Assembly: GCA_032164245.1 (NCBI GenBank)
Contig: JAVMKO010000139.1
Span: 100,974-164,973, forward strand
Reading direction: 5' to 3'
Length of the DNA stretch: 64,000 nt
Source of the DNA: Sternotherus odoratus
Taxonomy: Eukaryota; Chordata; Testudines; Kinosternidae
The translations under genes and the position numbers were made by a program. Below the pieces are notes generated by a model that was not told the origin of the DNA, searched no databases, and saw only the letters and a list, made by a program, of their open reading frames with translations. This document shows, in pieces, positions 1 to 12,189 of this stretch; position 1 is the stretch's first letter; every line of letters starts with the position of its first letter.

Positions 1-111
1 GGGCGGGGCCGGGGTGGGCGGGGCGGAGGGGGGCAGCAGCTCCATGTCGCTCAGCGGGTCCTCGCTGCGCAGGGAGGCGTCCATCCCGGGGCAGGGGCCC
101 TGCTCTGCCAT
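1..111 (-). CDS. CNTROB: CNTROB (centrobin) first coding exon, partial at window edge
   Basis: Centrobin is a coiled-coil daughter-centriole protein needed for centriole duplication. On the minus strand an ATG at 111 opens 37 codons that run off the window without a stop. The peptide contains SEDPLSDMELLPP, which lines up with the start of human centrobin (AEDLLSD...EPP). No splice donor is seen before base 1, so the exon continues outside. It lies head to head with TRAPPC1 across a CpG-rich interval, the same divergent arrangement as in human. This is probably the real CNTROB locus, with the copies at 24-34 kb being partial duplicates; that is inference because the body of the gene is not in the window. 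Similarity is short, so the call leans on position. Confidence 0.68.
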   Translation of the reverse strand, partial: MAEQGPCPGMDASLRSEDPLSDMELLPPSAPPTPAPP

Positions 112-145
112 GGCGGGTCACCTGGGGAATCGCCCTTGGTGGTGA

Positions 146-420
146 GCAGTAGAGTGGCTATGACACACAGACAGCCATAGACCCATCAGCAGAAAGGAAT
201 CCCCTCAGCTGAGAGCAGTAGAGTGGCTCTGACACACAGGCAGCCATAGACTCACCAGCAGAAAGGAATCCCCTCAGCTGAGAGCAGTAGAGTGGCTCTG
301 ACACACAGGCAGCCATAGACCCACCAGCAGAAAGGAATCCCCTCAGCTGAGAGCAGTAGAGTGGCTCTGACACATACAACATAGCTACACACATTCACTG
401 CCAGGAATCCCCCTAGCTGA
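146..420. repeat. 69-bp tandem repeat, about 3.5 copies
   Basis: A unit containing cagtagagtggctctgacac recurs about every 69 bp, with the last copy diverged. It lies in the CNTROB 5' flank between the divergent promoters. Because 69 is a multiple of three, the minus strand stays open as a 23-residue repeat; I regard that as an artefact of the period and not as a gene. Confidence 0.85.
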
Positions 421-451
421 GAGTGGTAGAGGGGCCCTGAAACACACACAC

Positions 452-562
452 ATGGAGCCAGGAGAGAACCCAGGAGTCCTGGCTCCCAGCACCCCCTGCT
501 CCGACCCACCAGCCCCCACTCTCCTCCCAGAGCTGGGGAGAGAACCCAGGAGTCCTGAGCAT
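452..562 (-). repeat. Dispersed ~72-bp minisatellite family, minus copy
   Basis: It contains the core ccaggactcctgggttct in reverse complement, twice. This family recurs in arrays of both orientations throughout the window and is named here the 'aggactcct' family. Confidence 0.8.
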
Positions 563-1019
563 ATTGGACGCCCCCATGCCTCATCGCCCAGGGCAGGTCG
601 GGGTCACCCCGGCTCCCTTGGCCCCATGGCTCTGGCCCAGCTAGGGGGCGGGAGATGGTGTAGAGGCTGCTCCTGCCCCGCCGGGAGTTTCAACCACCGG
701 GGCAATCCCTGGGGGGGTGGGGAATGACCCTGCTATGGGGCACCCCTGGGGGCAGTGGCACTCACCAGCGGGGGGGTGCTAGGCCCCTCACGCCAGGGCA
801 CCAACCGCTGGGGGACACCCCAGGCTCCGCATGAACCTTGTGGGGGGGGCACAGAGCAGTGAGGGGGGGACCCAGCCAGGCCCCCAGAACCACCAGGGGC
901 TCCCCACCCCCCATGAGTCCCTTAGCCCCTCCCCCCAAAGGGGTCACCGCCTCCGGCTTCTCCCCCCGCCCGATACCCCCTCCCCCCCCAGGGGACCCCC
1001 CCCAGTCTCTGCCCCCCCA

Positions 1020-1384
1020 TCCCCGCGGGGCCGGATCCACTGGGGCGGGGGCAGCTCCGAGGCTTCTCCCCGGTTCGCGGGGCCGAGAGTCACTTTCCCG
1101 CCCCCCCCCCCCGTCTCTCACTCGCGGGTGCGCCGGGCGCGGAGGGGTTAATAACGGTCCTGCCCCAGCACAGCTCAGGGAAGGCGCAGGGAACCGTTAT
1201 CTGCACCGCGTACTACTGGCGCATGCGCAGTGATACTGGAACCTCCCGCGCTGGGCTGGAGAAGGCGGAAGCGCCCCCGGTGCAGGCTGGGAGATGTAGT
1301 TCCTGACTCTTCCGGGACCGGAAGTGACGTTGGGCGGGAGGAGGAGCGAGGAGCCGGGCGGTGCGGGGCCGTTGGAGCCTCCAG
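1020..1384 (+). promoter_or_regulatory. TRAPPC1/CNTROB bidirectional CpG promoter and 5' UTR exon (module A)
   Basis: GC-rich and TATA-less. In order it carries an NRF1-type site gcatgcgcag (1221-1230), a ZNF143/SBS-type site ctgggagatgtagttcct (1287-1304) and an overlapping ETS-CRE block ccggaagtgacgt (1318-1330). A probable noncoding first exon ends with the donor CCTCCAG|GTAGCG at 1384. All three motifs are typical of housekeeping promoters. Related copies occur at 38.6, 43.2 and 59.8 kb, and a fragment at 37.7 kb. Confidence 0.75.
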
Positions 1385-1429
1385 GTAGCGGCGCGAGCCC
1401 GGGGGGGGCGGGGCGGTGTGAGTGACGGG

Positions 1430-2480
1430 CCAGCAGGGGGCGGGGTGGGGGGGCTGGGAGGGACGTGGGGGTCGATGTGGGGGGGAGCAGGGGGCGGGGT
1501 GGGGGGGCTGGGAGGGACGTGGGGGTCGATGGAGGGGGGAGCAGGGGGGGCTGGGAGGGACGTGGGGGTCGATGTGGGGGGGAGTAGGGGGCGGGGTGGG
1601 TGGGCTGGGAGGGACGTGGGGGGAGCAGGGGGCGGGGTGGGGGGCTGGGAGGGACGTGGGGGTCGATGTGGGGGGGAGCAGGGGGCAGGGTGGGGGGGCT
1701 GGGAGGGACGTGGGGGTCGATGTGGGTGGGAACAGGGGGTGGGATGGGGGGGCTGGGAGGGACGTGGGGGTCGATGTGGGGGGAGCAGGGGGGCTGGGAG
1801 GGACGTGGGGGTCGATGTGGGGGGAGCAGGGGGTGGGGTGGGGGGGCTGGGAGGGACGTGGGGGTCGATGTGGGGGGAGCGGGGGGGCTGGGAGGGACGT
1901 GGGGGTCGATGTGGCGGGAGCAGGGGGCGGGGTGGGGGGGCTGGGAGCGACGTGGGGGTCGATGGGGGAGCAGGGGGTGGGGTGGGGGGGCTTGGAGGGA
2001 CGTGGGGGTCTATGTGGCGGGAGTAGGGGGCGGGGTGGGGGGGCTGGGAGGGACGTGGTGGTCGATGTGGGGGGGAGCAGGGGGCGGGGTGGGGGGGCTG
2101 GGAGGGACGTGGGGGTCGATGGGGGGGAGCAGGGGGCGGGGTGGGGGGGCTGGGAGGGACGTGGGGGTCGATGTGGGGGGAGCAGGGGGGGCTGGGAGGG
2201 ACGTGGGGGTCGATGTGGGGGGAGCAGGGGGCGGGGTGGGGGGGCTGGGAGGGACGTGGGGGTCGATGGGGGAGCAGGGGGTGGGGTGGGGGGGCTGGGA
2301 GGGATGTGGGGGTCGATGTGGAGGGAGCAGGGGGGCTGGGAGGGACGTGGGGGTCGATGGGGGAGCAGGGGGTGGGGTGGGGGGGCTGGGAGGGACGTGG
2401 GGGTCAATGTGGAGGGAGCAGGGGGGGCTGGGAGGGACATGGGGGTCGATGTGGGGGGAGCAGGGGGCGGGGGGGAGGGA
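1430..2480. repeat. G-rich minisatellite in TRAPPC1 intron 1, ~54-bp unit, about 20 copies
   Basis: The unit contains gctgggagggacgtgggggt followed by cgatgtgggg and a G-rich spacer of variable length. The strong strand bias keeps several frames open on both strands; those frames are proline- or glycine-rich and are not taken as genes. Confidence 0.92.
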
Positions 2481-2514
2481 GAGAAGCAGAAGGAAACTAA
2501 TTAGCCCTACAAGT

Positions 2515-3030
2515 AACATCCCCCCCGCCCCCTTGTTTGACCCCCCGCACCCCACCCCCCTGCCCCCTTGTTTGACCCCCCGCACCCCACCCCCCTGCCC
2601 CCTTGTTTGACCCCCCGCACCCTACCCCCCTGCCCCCTTGTTTGACCCCCCGCACCCCACCCCCTGCCCCCTTGTTTGCCGCCCCGTACCCCACCCCCCT
2701 GCCCCCTTGTTTGCCCCCCCCGCACCCCACCCCCTGCCCCCTTGTTTGACCCCCCGCACCCCACCCCCTGCCCCCTTGTTTGCCGCCCCGTACCCCACCC
2801 CCCTGCCCCCTTGTTTGCCCCCCGTGCCCCACCCCCCTGCCCCCTTGTTTGACCCCCCCGCACCCCACCCCCCTGCCCCCTTTGACCCCCCGCACCCCAC
2901 CCCCCTGCCCCCTTTGACCCCCCGCACCCCACCCCCCTGCCCCCTTGATTGCCCCCCGTACCCCACCCCCCTCCCCCTTGTTTGACCCCCCCGCACCCCA
3001 CCCCCCTGCCCCCTTGTTTGCCCCCCGGCC
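2515..3030. repeat. C-rich minisatellite, ~35-bp unit, about 15 copies
   Basis: The unit is built on tgcccccttgtttgaccccc followed by cgcacccca. It fills the rest of TRAPPC1 intron 1 and runs into the polypyrimidine tract and acceptor of the first coding exon at 3036. Confidence 0.92.
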
Positions 3031-3036
3031 CCCCAG

Positions 3037-3775
3037 ATGACGGTTCACAACCTGTATCTCTTCGACCGCAACGGGATCTGTCTCCACTATGCCGAGTGGC
3101 ACCTCAAGAAGCAGGCCGGCATCTCCAAGGAGGAGGTGAGACCCCGCACCACACATCCCCCCCCCCCCGCCCCACACCTCCCCATAGGCCGGGTCTGGGG
3201 GGCTGAGCCGTGGGGGGGGGCCTTAGCTTGCCGTGGCAGCAGCCCCCCCCCGGGAGGGGGGCACTTGACATCTGACCCACCCCAGTCCCGTTGTGGTGGG
3301 GGGGGTCTCACTCTGCCCCCTTTCTCGCTGCCCCCCCAGGAGTTCAAACTCATGTCCGGCATGCTCTTCTCCATGCTCCTTCGGGGGCAAGATGAGCCCC
3401 CTGGACATGTATCCTTCCCACCCCGCCGGGGACAGATGCAAGGCCAGGTTGGGGGGCTGGAGCCAGGCGAGGGGCTGGGGGGCAGCAGGGGGCTGGGGGG
3501 GGTCTCTGCCCATGTAATGGGCTCTGTGGGCTCGGGGAGGTTCTCGACCCCCGTGGGGGCCGGGGCACAGCTCTGGGGATGGGGCGGGTCTCTCCCGGGG
3601 GGCTGGGCCCCCCCACTCCTTAGCAGTGGGGCGCAGGAAGGACGGGTTCCTGGCCTTTCAGACCAGCAAGTACAAGCTGCACTATTACGAGATGCCGAGC
3701 GGGCTCAAGGTCGCCATGAACACGGACCTGGGTGTGGGCAGCGTCAGGGACGTCCTGCACCAGATCTACAGCAAC
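3037..3775 (+). CDS. TRAPPC1: TRAPPC1 (TRAPP complex subunit 1, Bet5), three coding exons, frameshifted and truncated
   Basis: TRAPPC1 is a longin-fold core subunit of the TRAPP Rab1-activating and tethering complexes in ER-Golgi traffic. Exon 1 (3037-3135) reads MTVHNLYLFDRNGICLHYAE and on to KKQAGISKEE, nearly identical to human. Exon 2 (3340-3408) reads EFKLMSGMLFSM, then loses two bases, after which SFGGKMSPLDM continues in another frame. Exon 3 (3637-3775) reads KDGFLAFQTSKYKLHYYEMP to DVLHQIYSN. All donors and acceptors are GT-AG and the phases fit the human gene once the two bases are allowed for. The expected final exon (about 42 residues, LYVELVVKNP...) is absent: after the acceptor at 4497 only CTGTA matches before unrelated AT-rich sequence. 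As read, the gene cannot make the full 145-residue protein. It may be a broken copy or an assembly fault. Confidence 0.88.
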
Positions 3776-4497
3776 GTGAGCCCGGATGCCTGGGTTCTCT
3801 CCCCGGCTTGGGGAGGAGGGGCTGGTGGGTTAGAGCAGGGGGGGCTGGGAGCCAGGACTCCTGGGTTCTGTCCCCAACTCGGGGAGGGGAGTGGGGGCTG
3901 GTGGGTGAAAGCAGGGGGGGGTCTGGGAGCCAGGACTCCTGGGTTCTTTCCCCGGCTCGGGGAGGGGAGTGGGGGCTGGTGGCTTAGAGCAGGGGGGGGC
4001 TGGGAGCCAGGACTCCTGGGTTCTGTCCCTGGCTCCGGGAGGGGAGTGGGGGCTGATGGGTTAGAGCAGGGGGGGCTGGGAGCCAGGACTCCTGGGTTCT
4101 GTCCCCAACTCGGGGAGGGGAGTGGGGGCTGGTGGGTGAAAGCAGGGGGGGGCTGGGAGCCAGGACTCCTGGGTTCTGTCCCTGGCTCTGGGAGGGGAGT
4201 GGGGGCTGGTGGGTTAGAGCAGTGGGGGCTGGGAGCCAGGACTCCTGGGTTCTTTCCCCGGCTCGGGGAGGGGAGTGGGGGCTGGTGGCTTAGAGCAGGG
4301 GGGGGCTGGGAGCCAGGACTCCTGGGTTCTGTCCCTGGCTCCGGGAGGGGAGTGGGGGCTGGTGGGTTAGAGCAAGGGGGGCTGGGAGCCAGGACTCCTG
4401 GGTTCTGTCCCTGGCTCTGGGAGGGGAGTGGGGGCTGGTGGGTTAGAGCGGGGGGGGGGGGGGGCTGGGAGCCAGGACTCCTGGGTTCTCTCCCCAG
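3776..4497 (+). repeat. 'aggactcct' minisatellite array in TRAPPC1 intron 3, about 10 copies
   Basis: Tandem ~70-75-bp units each carry gccaggactcctgggttct, then a clipped ctctgggaggggagtggggg and ggttagagcag. The array starts directly after the exon 3 donor and ends at a polypyrimidine-AG acceptor. Confidence 0.92.
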
Positions 4498-5070
4498 CTG
4501 TAAAGTCACAGATGAGCACTGTTCAATACAGTGAGGAAAGCATCAGAGTTGGTACCTGTCAAAGTAACAGGAATAGAAATGCCTATATAACACTGGCAAG
4601 TCCAAACCAAATCATTAACAAATACTCCTGCTGTAATATGTATGGAAATGTTTGCAAATCAAAAGGTTTGAAATCTCATCAGTTTTCCAGGGCACACTGT
4701 TCCAAAGTCTTCAAATGGAAAATACCTTCACAATTCCCTCTTTTGTAAAGGCTTTAGCTTCCCGCATTAATTCTGTGTCTTAGCATACAACCCTCATGCA
4801 ACTGTATACAACAAGAGCAAAAGTCAATGAGCCTAAAATTCAAAGCACAGTACAGAAGGATGTTTTTAGCAGTGACTGCTTCTTGGTCAGCACTTCGTTT
4901 CCATTTTGGTTAGGCAAGCTACTCTAAAGGGATTGCATTTGTCAAGAGTGGCACTTTGGCTACAGTCAACACCGCTGTGTATTACACAGTAATTTTGATT
5001 ACTCAGTTATAGTTCTGTTTTTCTTAATAAGAGGCCATGTAGAGGGGAAGACTTTCTATATCCACTAGTA

Positions 5071-5674
5071 CAGGGGTGGGCAAACTTTTTGGACCGAGGG
5101 CCACATCGGGGTTCAAAATTGTACGGAGGGCCGGGTAGGAAAGGTGGTGCCTCCCAAAACAGCCTGGCCCCACCCCCTCCCATGTCCTGTGCCCTGACTG
5201 TCCCCCTCAGAACTCCTGTCCCATCCACCCCACACCCCAACTACTCCCTCCAGAGACACCCCCCCCACTCCCTACCAAAGCCCCCTGCTCCTTGTCCCCT
5301 GACCACCCCCTCCAGAGACCCCCTGCCCCAATCACCCCCCAGGAACCCACCCCCCATCCAACCCCCTGCTCCCTTTCCCAACTGCCCCGACCCCAGCCAC
5401 ACCCCCGCCCCTTGACAGGCCCCCTGGGACTCCCACGCCCTATCCAACCCCTCCGTTCTCCATCCCGACTGCTCCCGGAGACCCTTTGGCCCTTATCCAA
5501 CCCCTGGCCCCCAGCGCTGGCCCCCTTATCACAACGGCCAGACACGCTGTTCTGAACCAGACCCAGACCCAGACCTGCAGCCTGGCCCCCCAGAGAGCTG
5601 CTAGCCTCCCCAGCCAGGAGCTCGGGGGAGGGGGGGAATTAGTCTGTGGGCTGGAAGTGGTTTACCTACCCCTG
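5071..5674 (+). mobile_element. hAT-type nonautonomous transposon with 8-bp target duplication
   Basis: The 604-bp element begins caggggtgggcaaac and ends gtttacctacccctg, which are inverted termini. It is flanked by a perfect 8-bp duplication cactagta at 5063-5070 and 5675-5682, diagnostic of hAT insertion. The interior is C-rich and has no transposase. Confidence 0.93.
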
Positions 5675-7228
5675 CACTAGTAGGTTCTCTCCTCCACCTC
5701 CACCTCATACATACTGCACAGTTTCCATCACTCTCTCCTCTGCCATTGCAACATATCGTGGGGGAGGGTAGACAACCAGAGTAGGGCAGGAGTTGTGGAA
5801 AGCTCTGAGGCAGGTCTCCCTCTTAGGGCAGCTGACTTCCAATGCAAAGTATAACAGTGATGCCATCACTGCAGTGAGGGTATGACACCAGAGAGAACTG
5901 CGGCAGGCAACAGGGCAGGTAAAGCAGACCCAAAGGAACAAAAGTGGGATGAGATCTGAGAGATCCGTCCCCAGTCCCCATGCAGAACTGGTGACCACAC
6001 ACAGCCTTTCAGCTCTGCTGCCAGTCTCACCCCCAGAAGGGGAGGATGTGGTGGAACTTCAAAGGAACACAAGCCTGTCACCTTACCCCTTGATAACTCC
6101 CCTTTGGTGGTTTTTCTGCATAGGAATTGGCGGGTTGTGAAGAGCCATGGTCTGGAACGAGATTTTTGCTGCAACGTTAAGTGATCCATCCCATCAGTCA
6201 GTTCCATCCAATGGCAGTTGGAGGTTTAGGGACACCCAGAACATGGGGTTCCACCTGGGTATATATTCATGTCCTGGGCACTGAAGAACATGAATGTATC
6301 AAATTATTTTTTTGAAGTCAGATACGCTTTTGGCCTTCAAACATCCCCTGGTAATTACAGTCCTGCCAGCAATCACAACGTGGCTACAGTGTATATAAAT
6401 ATGTAAAGGTTGTATACCACCTACTATATTATAATTTATATTGGAATAATTAAACAAACATTATTTTGCTTCTCAAGCATCTTCCAATAGCCCCAATTAA
6501 CTTCTACTGTAAGCTACTATTATTCAGGAAGTTATTCAAAATGTCTAGCAGCAATTACCTAACTTGGTACTTAATATTTAATAGCATCATAAAAGAGGTA
6601 GGCATTTCAAAGGGTGTCAATCATCTTTTCTATCATCTTTCTAGAAGTACTGTACATCCATAGAAGACAAGCCTACCTGAGATTGTCTTGGTATCAAAGA
6701 TTTGTTTTTCTTCCAAAGCTATTATACTGTAGCCTTATTAGGACTGCTTCTCAAGACTGTGACTAATGACAGAGCCAATTAACATCCAGTCAGATAATAC
6801 ATGAAAGGAGCGCCCTAAGAAGTCTTTAGGAGCGTCAGGTGTACATTTACGTATCAGAGCTGGTTAACTAGTTATCACCATTTATTTAGCATAATATTAC
6901 AAGAACGCATGTTAAATAAGACAACAGGTCCAACAAGAGGCTCCCTAAAATACAGCTTCTTAGTAATCAATTTATTTCAGTCAATTCAGGAAGCATATCT
7001 GTATTAACATTGCTTTTTATCCATAACATAAGGAGAGATGGAAAGTGAATGTTCTAATTCTTAAGTGATTTATATCATTCATAATTAAAAGTGTCACATA
7101 AGAAAACGAAACCATATTATGTCCTCATCTATGAGATGCTGAAGGATGCAGTTATTTCAGAAATCTTAGGTTGGTAGATGTCATCCTTAATCCCATTTTT
7201 GTGTAATTTACGTAATGAAAAAGAATGC

Positions 7229-7533
7229 TGCTTTACAAGTTTCCACATGCTATGGTGATGAAGCACCTCTACAGCAAATAAGGTCACCAGTTATAGCAGT
7301 TTACAAACAGTCAGTTTATTAATCTATTAACTTGCAATCCCGAAAGCTCCTTTCAAAGTAAGATTAACACGGAGTTTCTTCTTATCATTTTGCCGTAGCC
7401 AAAGAGCATCATGTGCAAAAACGAAAAATTGGCTTCTCTATTTTCACCAATGAAAAGTTATGCGACAGCTCACTGTGTATTTCAAGGATCTATAGTATTT
7501 TATAAGCAAAGCAGCTAAATGCAACTGCACAGG
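7229..7533 (+). repeat. Left arm of a ~305-bp inverted repeat
   Basis: It matches 12,681-12,985 in reverse complement with scattered substitutions; shared strings include gaaaaattggcttctct versus its complement with one change. The arms are separated by about 5.1 kb. The family is not recognised. Confidence 0.85.
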
Positions 7534-8874
7534 AATACATACAGTAAATTGGTGAAATTGAACACTTTCATTTGCTCATTGATGTGAATGAAAGTGGAAG
7601 TGGAAGATACTCTCTCAGGTGAAATCAACAATAGCTCCTCTGAATTTTACTGTCTGTAAATTGGAATTCAAATGGATAATGAGTAGGGTTTTTTTTCAAA
7701 TTGTATCAAATAAATTCCATCCCTCTTCAGTAAAGTCTATGCCTTGAGGCCTATGCAGCATTCAAGTCTATATAAGCCACATTTGAAAACACTAGGCTTC
7801 AGTGGCACATAGGGCTTGTGTGGGCCCTCTGCACAGGGGTGAATTTCACCCGAACAGATCAATCCTGCAACATAAGGCCCTAAATAGACTTGATGAAATT
7901 GGGAAGGTGGGTGAAAATAGAATGTTGGTTTTCTGTAAATCGGATTAACTAGAACTGTTCATCAGCCACTTTTCAGTTTTTAAACCAATTAAACAGGAAT
8001 AGTGATTAATGAAGTAACAGATAAGCCTTAGCCTACTCTAAAGTAGTATTACTCACATTATGTTGGTTTATGCCAGCACAAACCGGAAGTCCCCCGTAGC
8101 AGACAAGGAGGCTTCAAATTGCAGTGATATAAGGCAACTTCAGCCTTACCTATGCTTAGAGAGAGGAACTACAGGGGACCAGAACAGCCCAAAGTGCAGG
8201 TAATGCTACCACTATATGAGGTCTGAGCTAAACGAAAGTTGCCCCCTGAAAATCTCACAAAAGAAAGGCAGCGGTGGAAAGACCGACCCCAGCAGTTGCC
8301 AGCAATCTCCTATAGATCACAAGAGGCTCGGCTAGTGCAGGTATGTTTAAACTGCACCTTTTTGTACAGTTGTAGTGGATATGTCCTAATAAATATTCTC
8401 TCTCCTTTATAGATGGCTGAACCAAGGTGAAGAAAGTTAACTGGTTTGTCCCAGTTTACTGAATGATTCATGAAAGAGCTAATTTTGTTCCTTACTCTAA
8501 CCACTCAGACTGGCTCATATTCCAATGTCTGTAACATCACTGTAAAGGCAGACTAATTTGGAGCTATTCATATTTACATTGATGTGATGGAGATCAGAAT
8601 CTGCCTCTCATTTAGCTTGGTTCCTGCTATGAGTTTTACAAGTCTATGGGCTCAGCAACATACAGCAACTCTACTCCTAGGGAAATATCTGTGAGTGTCT
8701 GTATTGTTACAGACATACTTGCTGACAGGTATTTTGAAATAAATTACCAAAATAATTGAAACGGGTGTGATTATGTTATTTTGACAAAATTTGCAGAATT
8801 ATAGAATATTGTGAATTTTTATTGCAGAATTTTTAATTTTTTGGCACAGAATGCCCCCCAGGAGTACAGGATTA

Positions 8875-8985
8875 AGATTAGCATCTTACTTCTGTTCCAT
8901 TCTGTGCATCCGACGAAGTGGGCTATAGCTCACGAAAGCTTATGCTGAAATAAACTGGTTAGTCTCTGAGGTGCTACAAAGTCTT
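8875..8985 (+). repeat. Interspersed repeat fragment, 'cgaagtgggctatagctcac' type
   Basis: The segment with cgaagtgggctatagctcac, gaaagcttatgct and ggttagtctctgaggtgc resembles a repeat end common in turtle and crocodilian DNA. The class is uncertain. Confidence 0.5.
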
Positions 8986-11900
8986 CCCAGAGTACAGTTA
9001 CTTTGCTACATTATAGTAGCACTACTTATGTTCTAATCAAGAATTGAACAACATTTCCATTATATGGCACAAAATACTTTACCTTGAAATGCAGAATAAT
9101 GACTCTACCAAAATATCTAATTTTTTTTTATGGTTGGTGGATATGGTCATTCAGTGCCCAAGAACTATAGTTGAAATCCAGGAAAAACCAGAAAACCTTT
9201 TGTTGGTTTTGTTTTCTCCCACATTTCTGGGATTTAAAATGATACCAAGTCTTCAGTTTCCATTTCACCCTATGAAAAGTATTTTCTTTGTAACATTTAG
9301 GACAAAAGAAAGAGTGTGCCTGAAAACTGTCAGTGGTACTAGTGATGAAATTCATGTTTCCCAAGAAGAGACAAGCTGAAGCTATGTTAGCTAAACACAG
9401 AGGAAATTACAGTAATTGTTTTGCACAAATGACTGAGGTGCACCATTGGATAAAGGGATGCTTTCCGCCAGAGCATCTGACATTGGCTCACAAGCAGGTT
9501 GCATGGGTCCAGTATGAGTCAGTCTACTTTATAATGGTCAGACATCTCTTCTGACTGATGCATAACCAACTAAGTGTCCCGTTGCTCTTGCTGTCTGTAG
9601 TCAGCTAAATGTGACCATGAGGGCAGAGAGTTTGGCTGGCTTATAACTGTCTTATATCAAGCACACATATGGAAAAATATTTTTATAATTGTATAAAATA
9701 TATTTGCAAAATTTGTATATTGCAAAATACAAATTGTGGGCCAACATTTACAAACTTCTATGATTGTCTTTAAAGCCTTTAAAGAAAATCCAGATTCCCA
9801 CTTTGAGGGAACACAATGAAATTTATTTTTTTAAAAAATCTCCAAAGAGATAGAGTTGAGAACTATGAAGTCCTCAGAAGACAATGAGGTCACAATGAGG
9901 GGAAAAGGCTGGAGACACAATGTTGCCAAAACTCGTGATATTTGCAGATTTTCTTAAAGCGTCATCTCCTCGAGTCATGTTAAATTAGAATCAGATTTCA
10001 TTTAAAAGAAGTGCCTATATCTGATTGCAAAGTGAGCCCTAAAAGCACAAAATACAGAAAGCAAATAAAAACACAAAATTTATGTTTTTTGAAATCTCAT
10101 TATCTTTAAGCCAATCTTATGATTTTGGGGGGCCTGACTCATGAGTTTTGAAGGGCTTGGGTTGGCAATATTGTGAAAGTAGAAGAGGAAATTGAATGTT
10201 TTATATGTTGGAGTTTGTTAAATAAATGTGTTATGAAGTGAGGGTGTATGACATGCTGACAGAGAGCAAGTGGCGGAGGAAGGGAGAGAGAGAAAAAGAG
10301 AGAAACTAAGTCAGGAAAATGACCAAAATGGTGAGTCATTCAGGTCTAGGAGGGATTCAAGAATCACATCTAAATCTGTTTTGATAATACTCTATTTTTC
10401 ACTTGGGTGTTATTTACCCTATGTAAAATTGTCAATTTTCAGAGCTATCGAGTTAATAAACTCCCACATGGGGATTTGAACTGTGAGGCCAGAGGATTAA
10501 ATCAGTTCTACTGATGCCTTTATCATCACCATTTACATGCAACACTTTCTAATGAAAACAATCAGAACTTCTTGAAAACTGATTGACTTCATTGACAAGA
10601 AAGAGTAAGAAAGAATGAGAATTAATGTATATTTTGGTTGCACATTTCTCCATAGGTTGGGCACTATTCAAATAAAAGTTGTCTGATATTAAAATAATTA
10701 GGTCTCTACAAAAAAAATGGAAGAATAAAATGTTAATGCTCAAAGCAATACCCTATATTTTCCCACCAAGTTCAGTCCTGTACAGATAACAATATTGCTT
10801 GGACTTAAGTCATTATTATGGGGACACAATGCTACAACCACCTTTAAGACATCTAAGCTTATTTAGGCATAAATTTTGGAGAATGAAAAGTCTTTTCATT
10901 TACTGTCCTGTTGGTACCAAACAGAGACTGAAAGCTCCGCAGACTATTGCTGGCAACATAGCCAGTTTGACTTTCTCTGCTGAGAATGATCACTTGATGG
11001 GGTATTTCCTTGGTTTTCTGGAAGCATAAAGAGATGAGGTGGTCCAGTACAGGATCTCTCTAGTCTCGATCTCATTAACTGAGAAGGGGACAGAAAACCA
11101 CAAAGCCTCCTTACTGACAGAACGGCACTATGTGGAAGTTGAAAGACAGGCCTACGGGCCTCATTCTGAAGCTTAGCTGCAATCTTTTTTTTAGCTGATA
11201 AGGGCTTATCTTATAACCCTTCTTAGCTTGATCCCTGTTCATGAACTAGAGAAAAACAGCAGTAAAAGGTACATATAGTACTTAGCAAACATAGATAACC
11301 CAAATACACTCCTAGCCAAATAGCATTTACCTGCATTCTTTAAATGTCTAACAGGCCTCCACTATTATAATTTGGATTTTTTGCATCTTGTTAATCTGCC
11401 CTCTCTCCCTCTGTTCAAGTAAAACAGATCTATGATTCAATAATTATGTCACCTGAATTTTTTTTAAACCCAGATGCTGTGGTACCACAGTCTGGGTGTA
11501 CACATCACCTAGACCTCTCTGCCAATTTGGCTGGACCCATAGACCAGCTTGTTAACTATCATCTGCTACAAAATTAAATCCCTGTCTATTTGTGCATTAA
11601 AGCATTTTTTTTGTTTATTTCCCTTTTCATTATATGTTACAGAGTTACACCATGGTCATTACAAGAGACTTCCCCATAATCTTATATTGTAGAGATTAAT
11701 TTTCAGTATAAATAATTCTTGTTTATAGTCCCAAATCACTTTGCAGGTGAATGAGAGTAGTGAAAGTGGCAATGTTCTTTCCAAAACAATCGACACTGAC
11801 TTTACGGCTATCCAGATGGAATAAAGAATGGGATAAATTGATACTGTTGTGAGAGCACAAAACCACCACAAAACTGGAACACTAACATTGGAAAAATGAG

Positions 11901-12189
11901 AATAATGAAGTTCTAGTATTATTTTTCATTAACACAAATTAATCACACAAATCAAGGCCAAGGCTTCCATTTTACATTCATTTATTCACACTGGACAATC
12001 ATTACTGCTATGATCTCATAGGCAATTTCCTTTCTCAATTACACCAGGGTAACTTCAGCTGTAATCAATGGAGCTACAGTGGTGCATCAGAAGAAGATTT
12101 GGCCCATAGTTATATATTTCACATATACTTTGCATAAATGTCAGTGATGATGATGAAGAATTCATAAGGAACTGAGAGTTGTTACTCTC

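Noticed and set aside
1175..2440. 421-residue minus-strand open frame rich in Pro, and glycine-rich plus-strand frames over the same bases
   Set aside because: They are translations of the G-rich minisatellite in TRAPPC1 intron 1; several frames on both strands are open at once because the unit lacks stops.
2497..3177. Glycine-rich repeat proteins on the minus strand
   Set aside because: Product of the 35-bp C-rich minisatellite; no start context or splice structure.
4428..4748. Open frame running from the minisatellite into the AT-rich block as an alternative TRAPPC1 C-terminus
   Set aside because: In the TRAPPC1 phase a stop (TAA) follows the acceptor almost at once, and the sequence has no resemblance to the conserved last exon.
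9044..9379. 111-residue plus-strand frame in the AT-rich block
   Set aside because: No homology, no codon bias, no splice context; length is compatible with chance.
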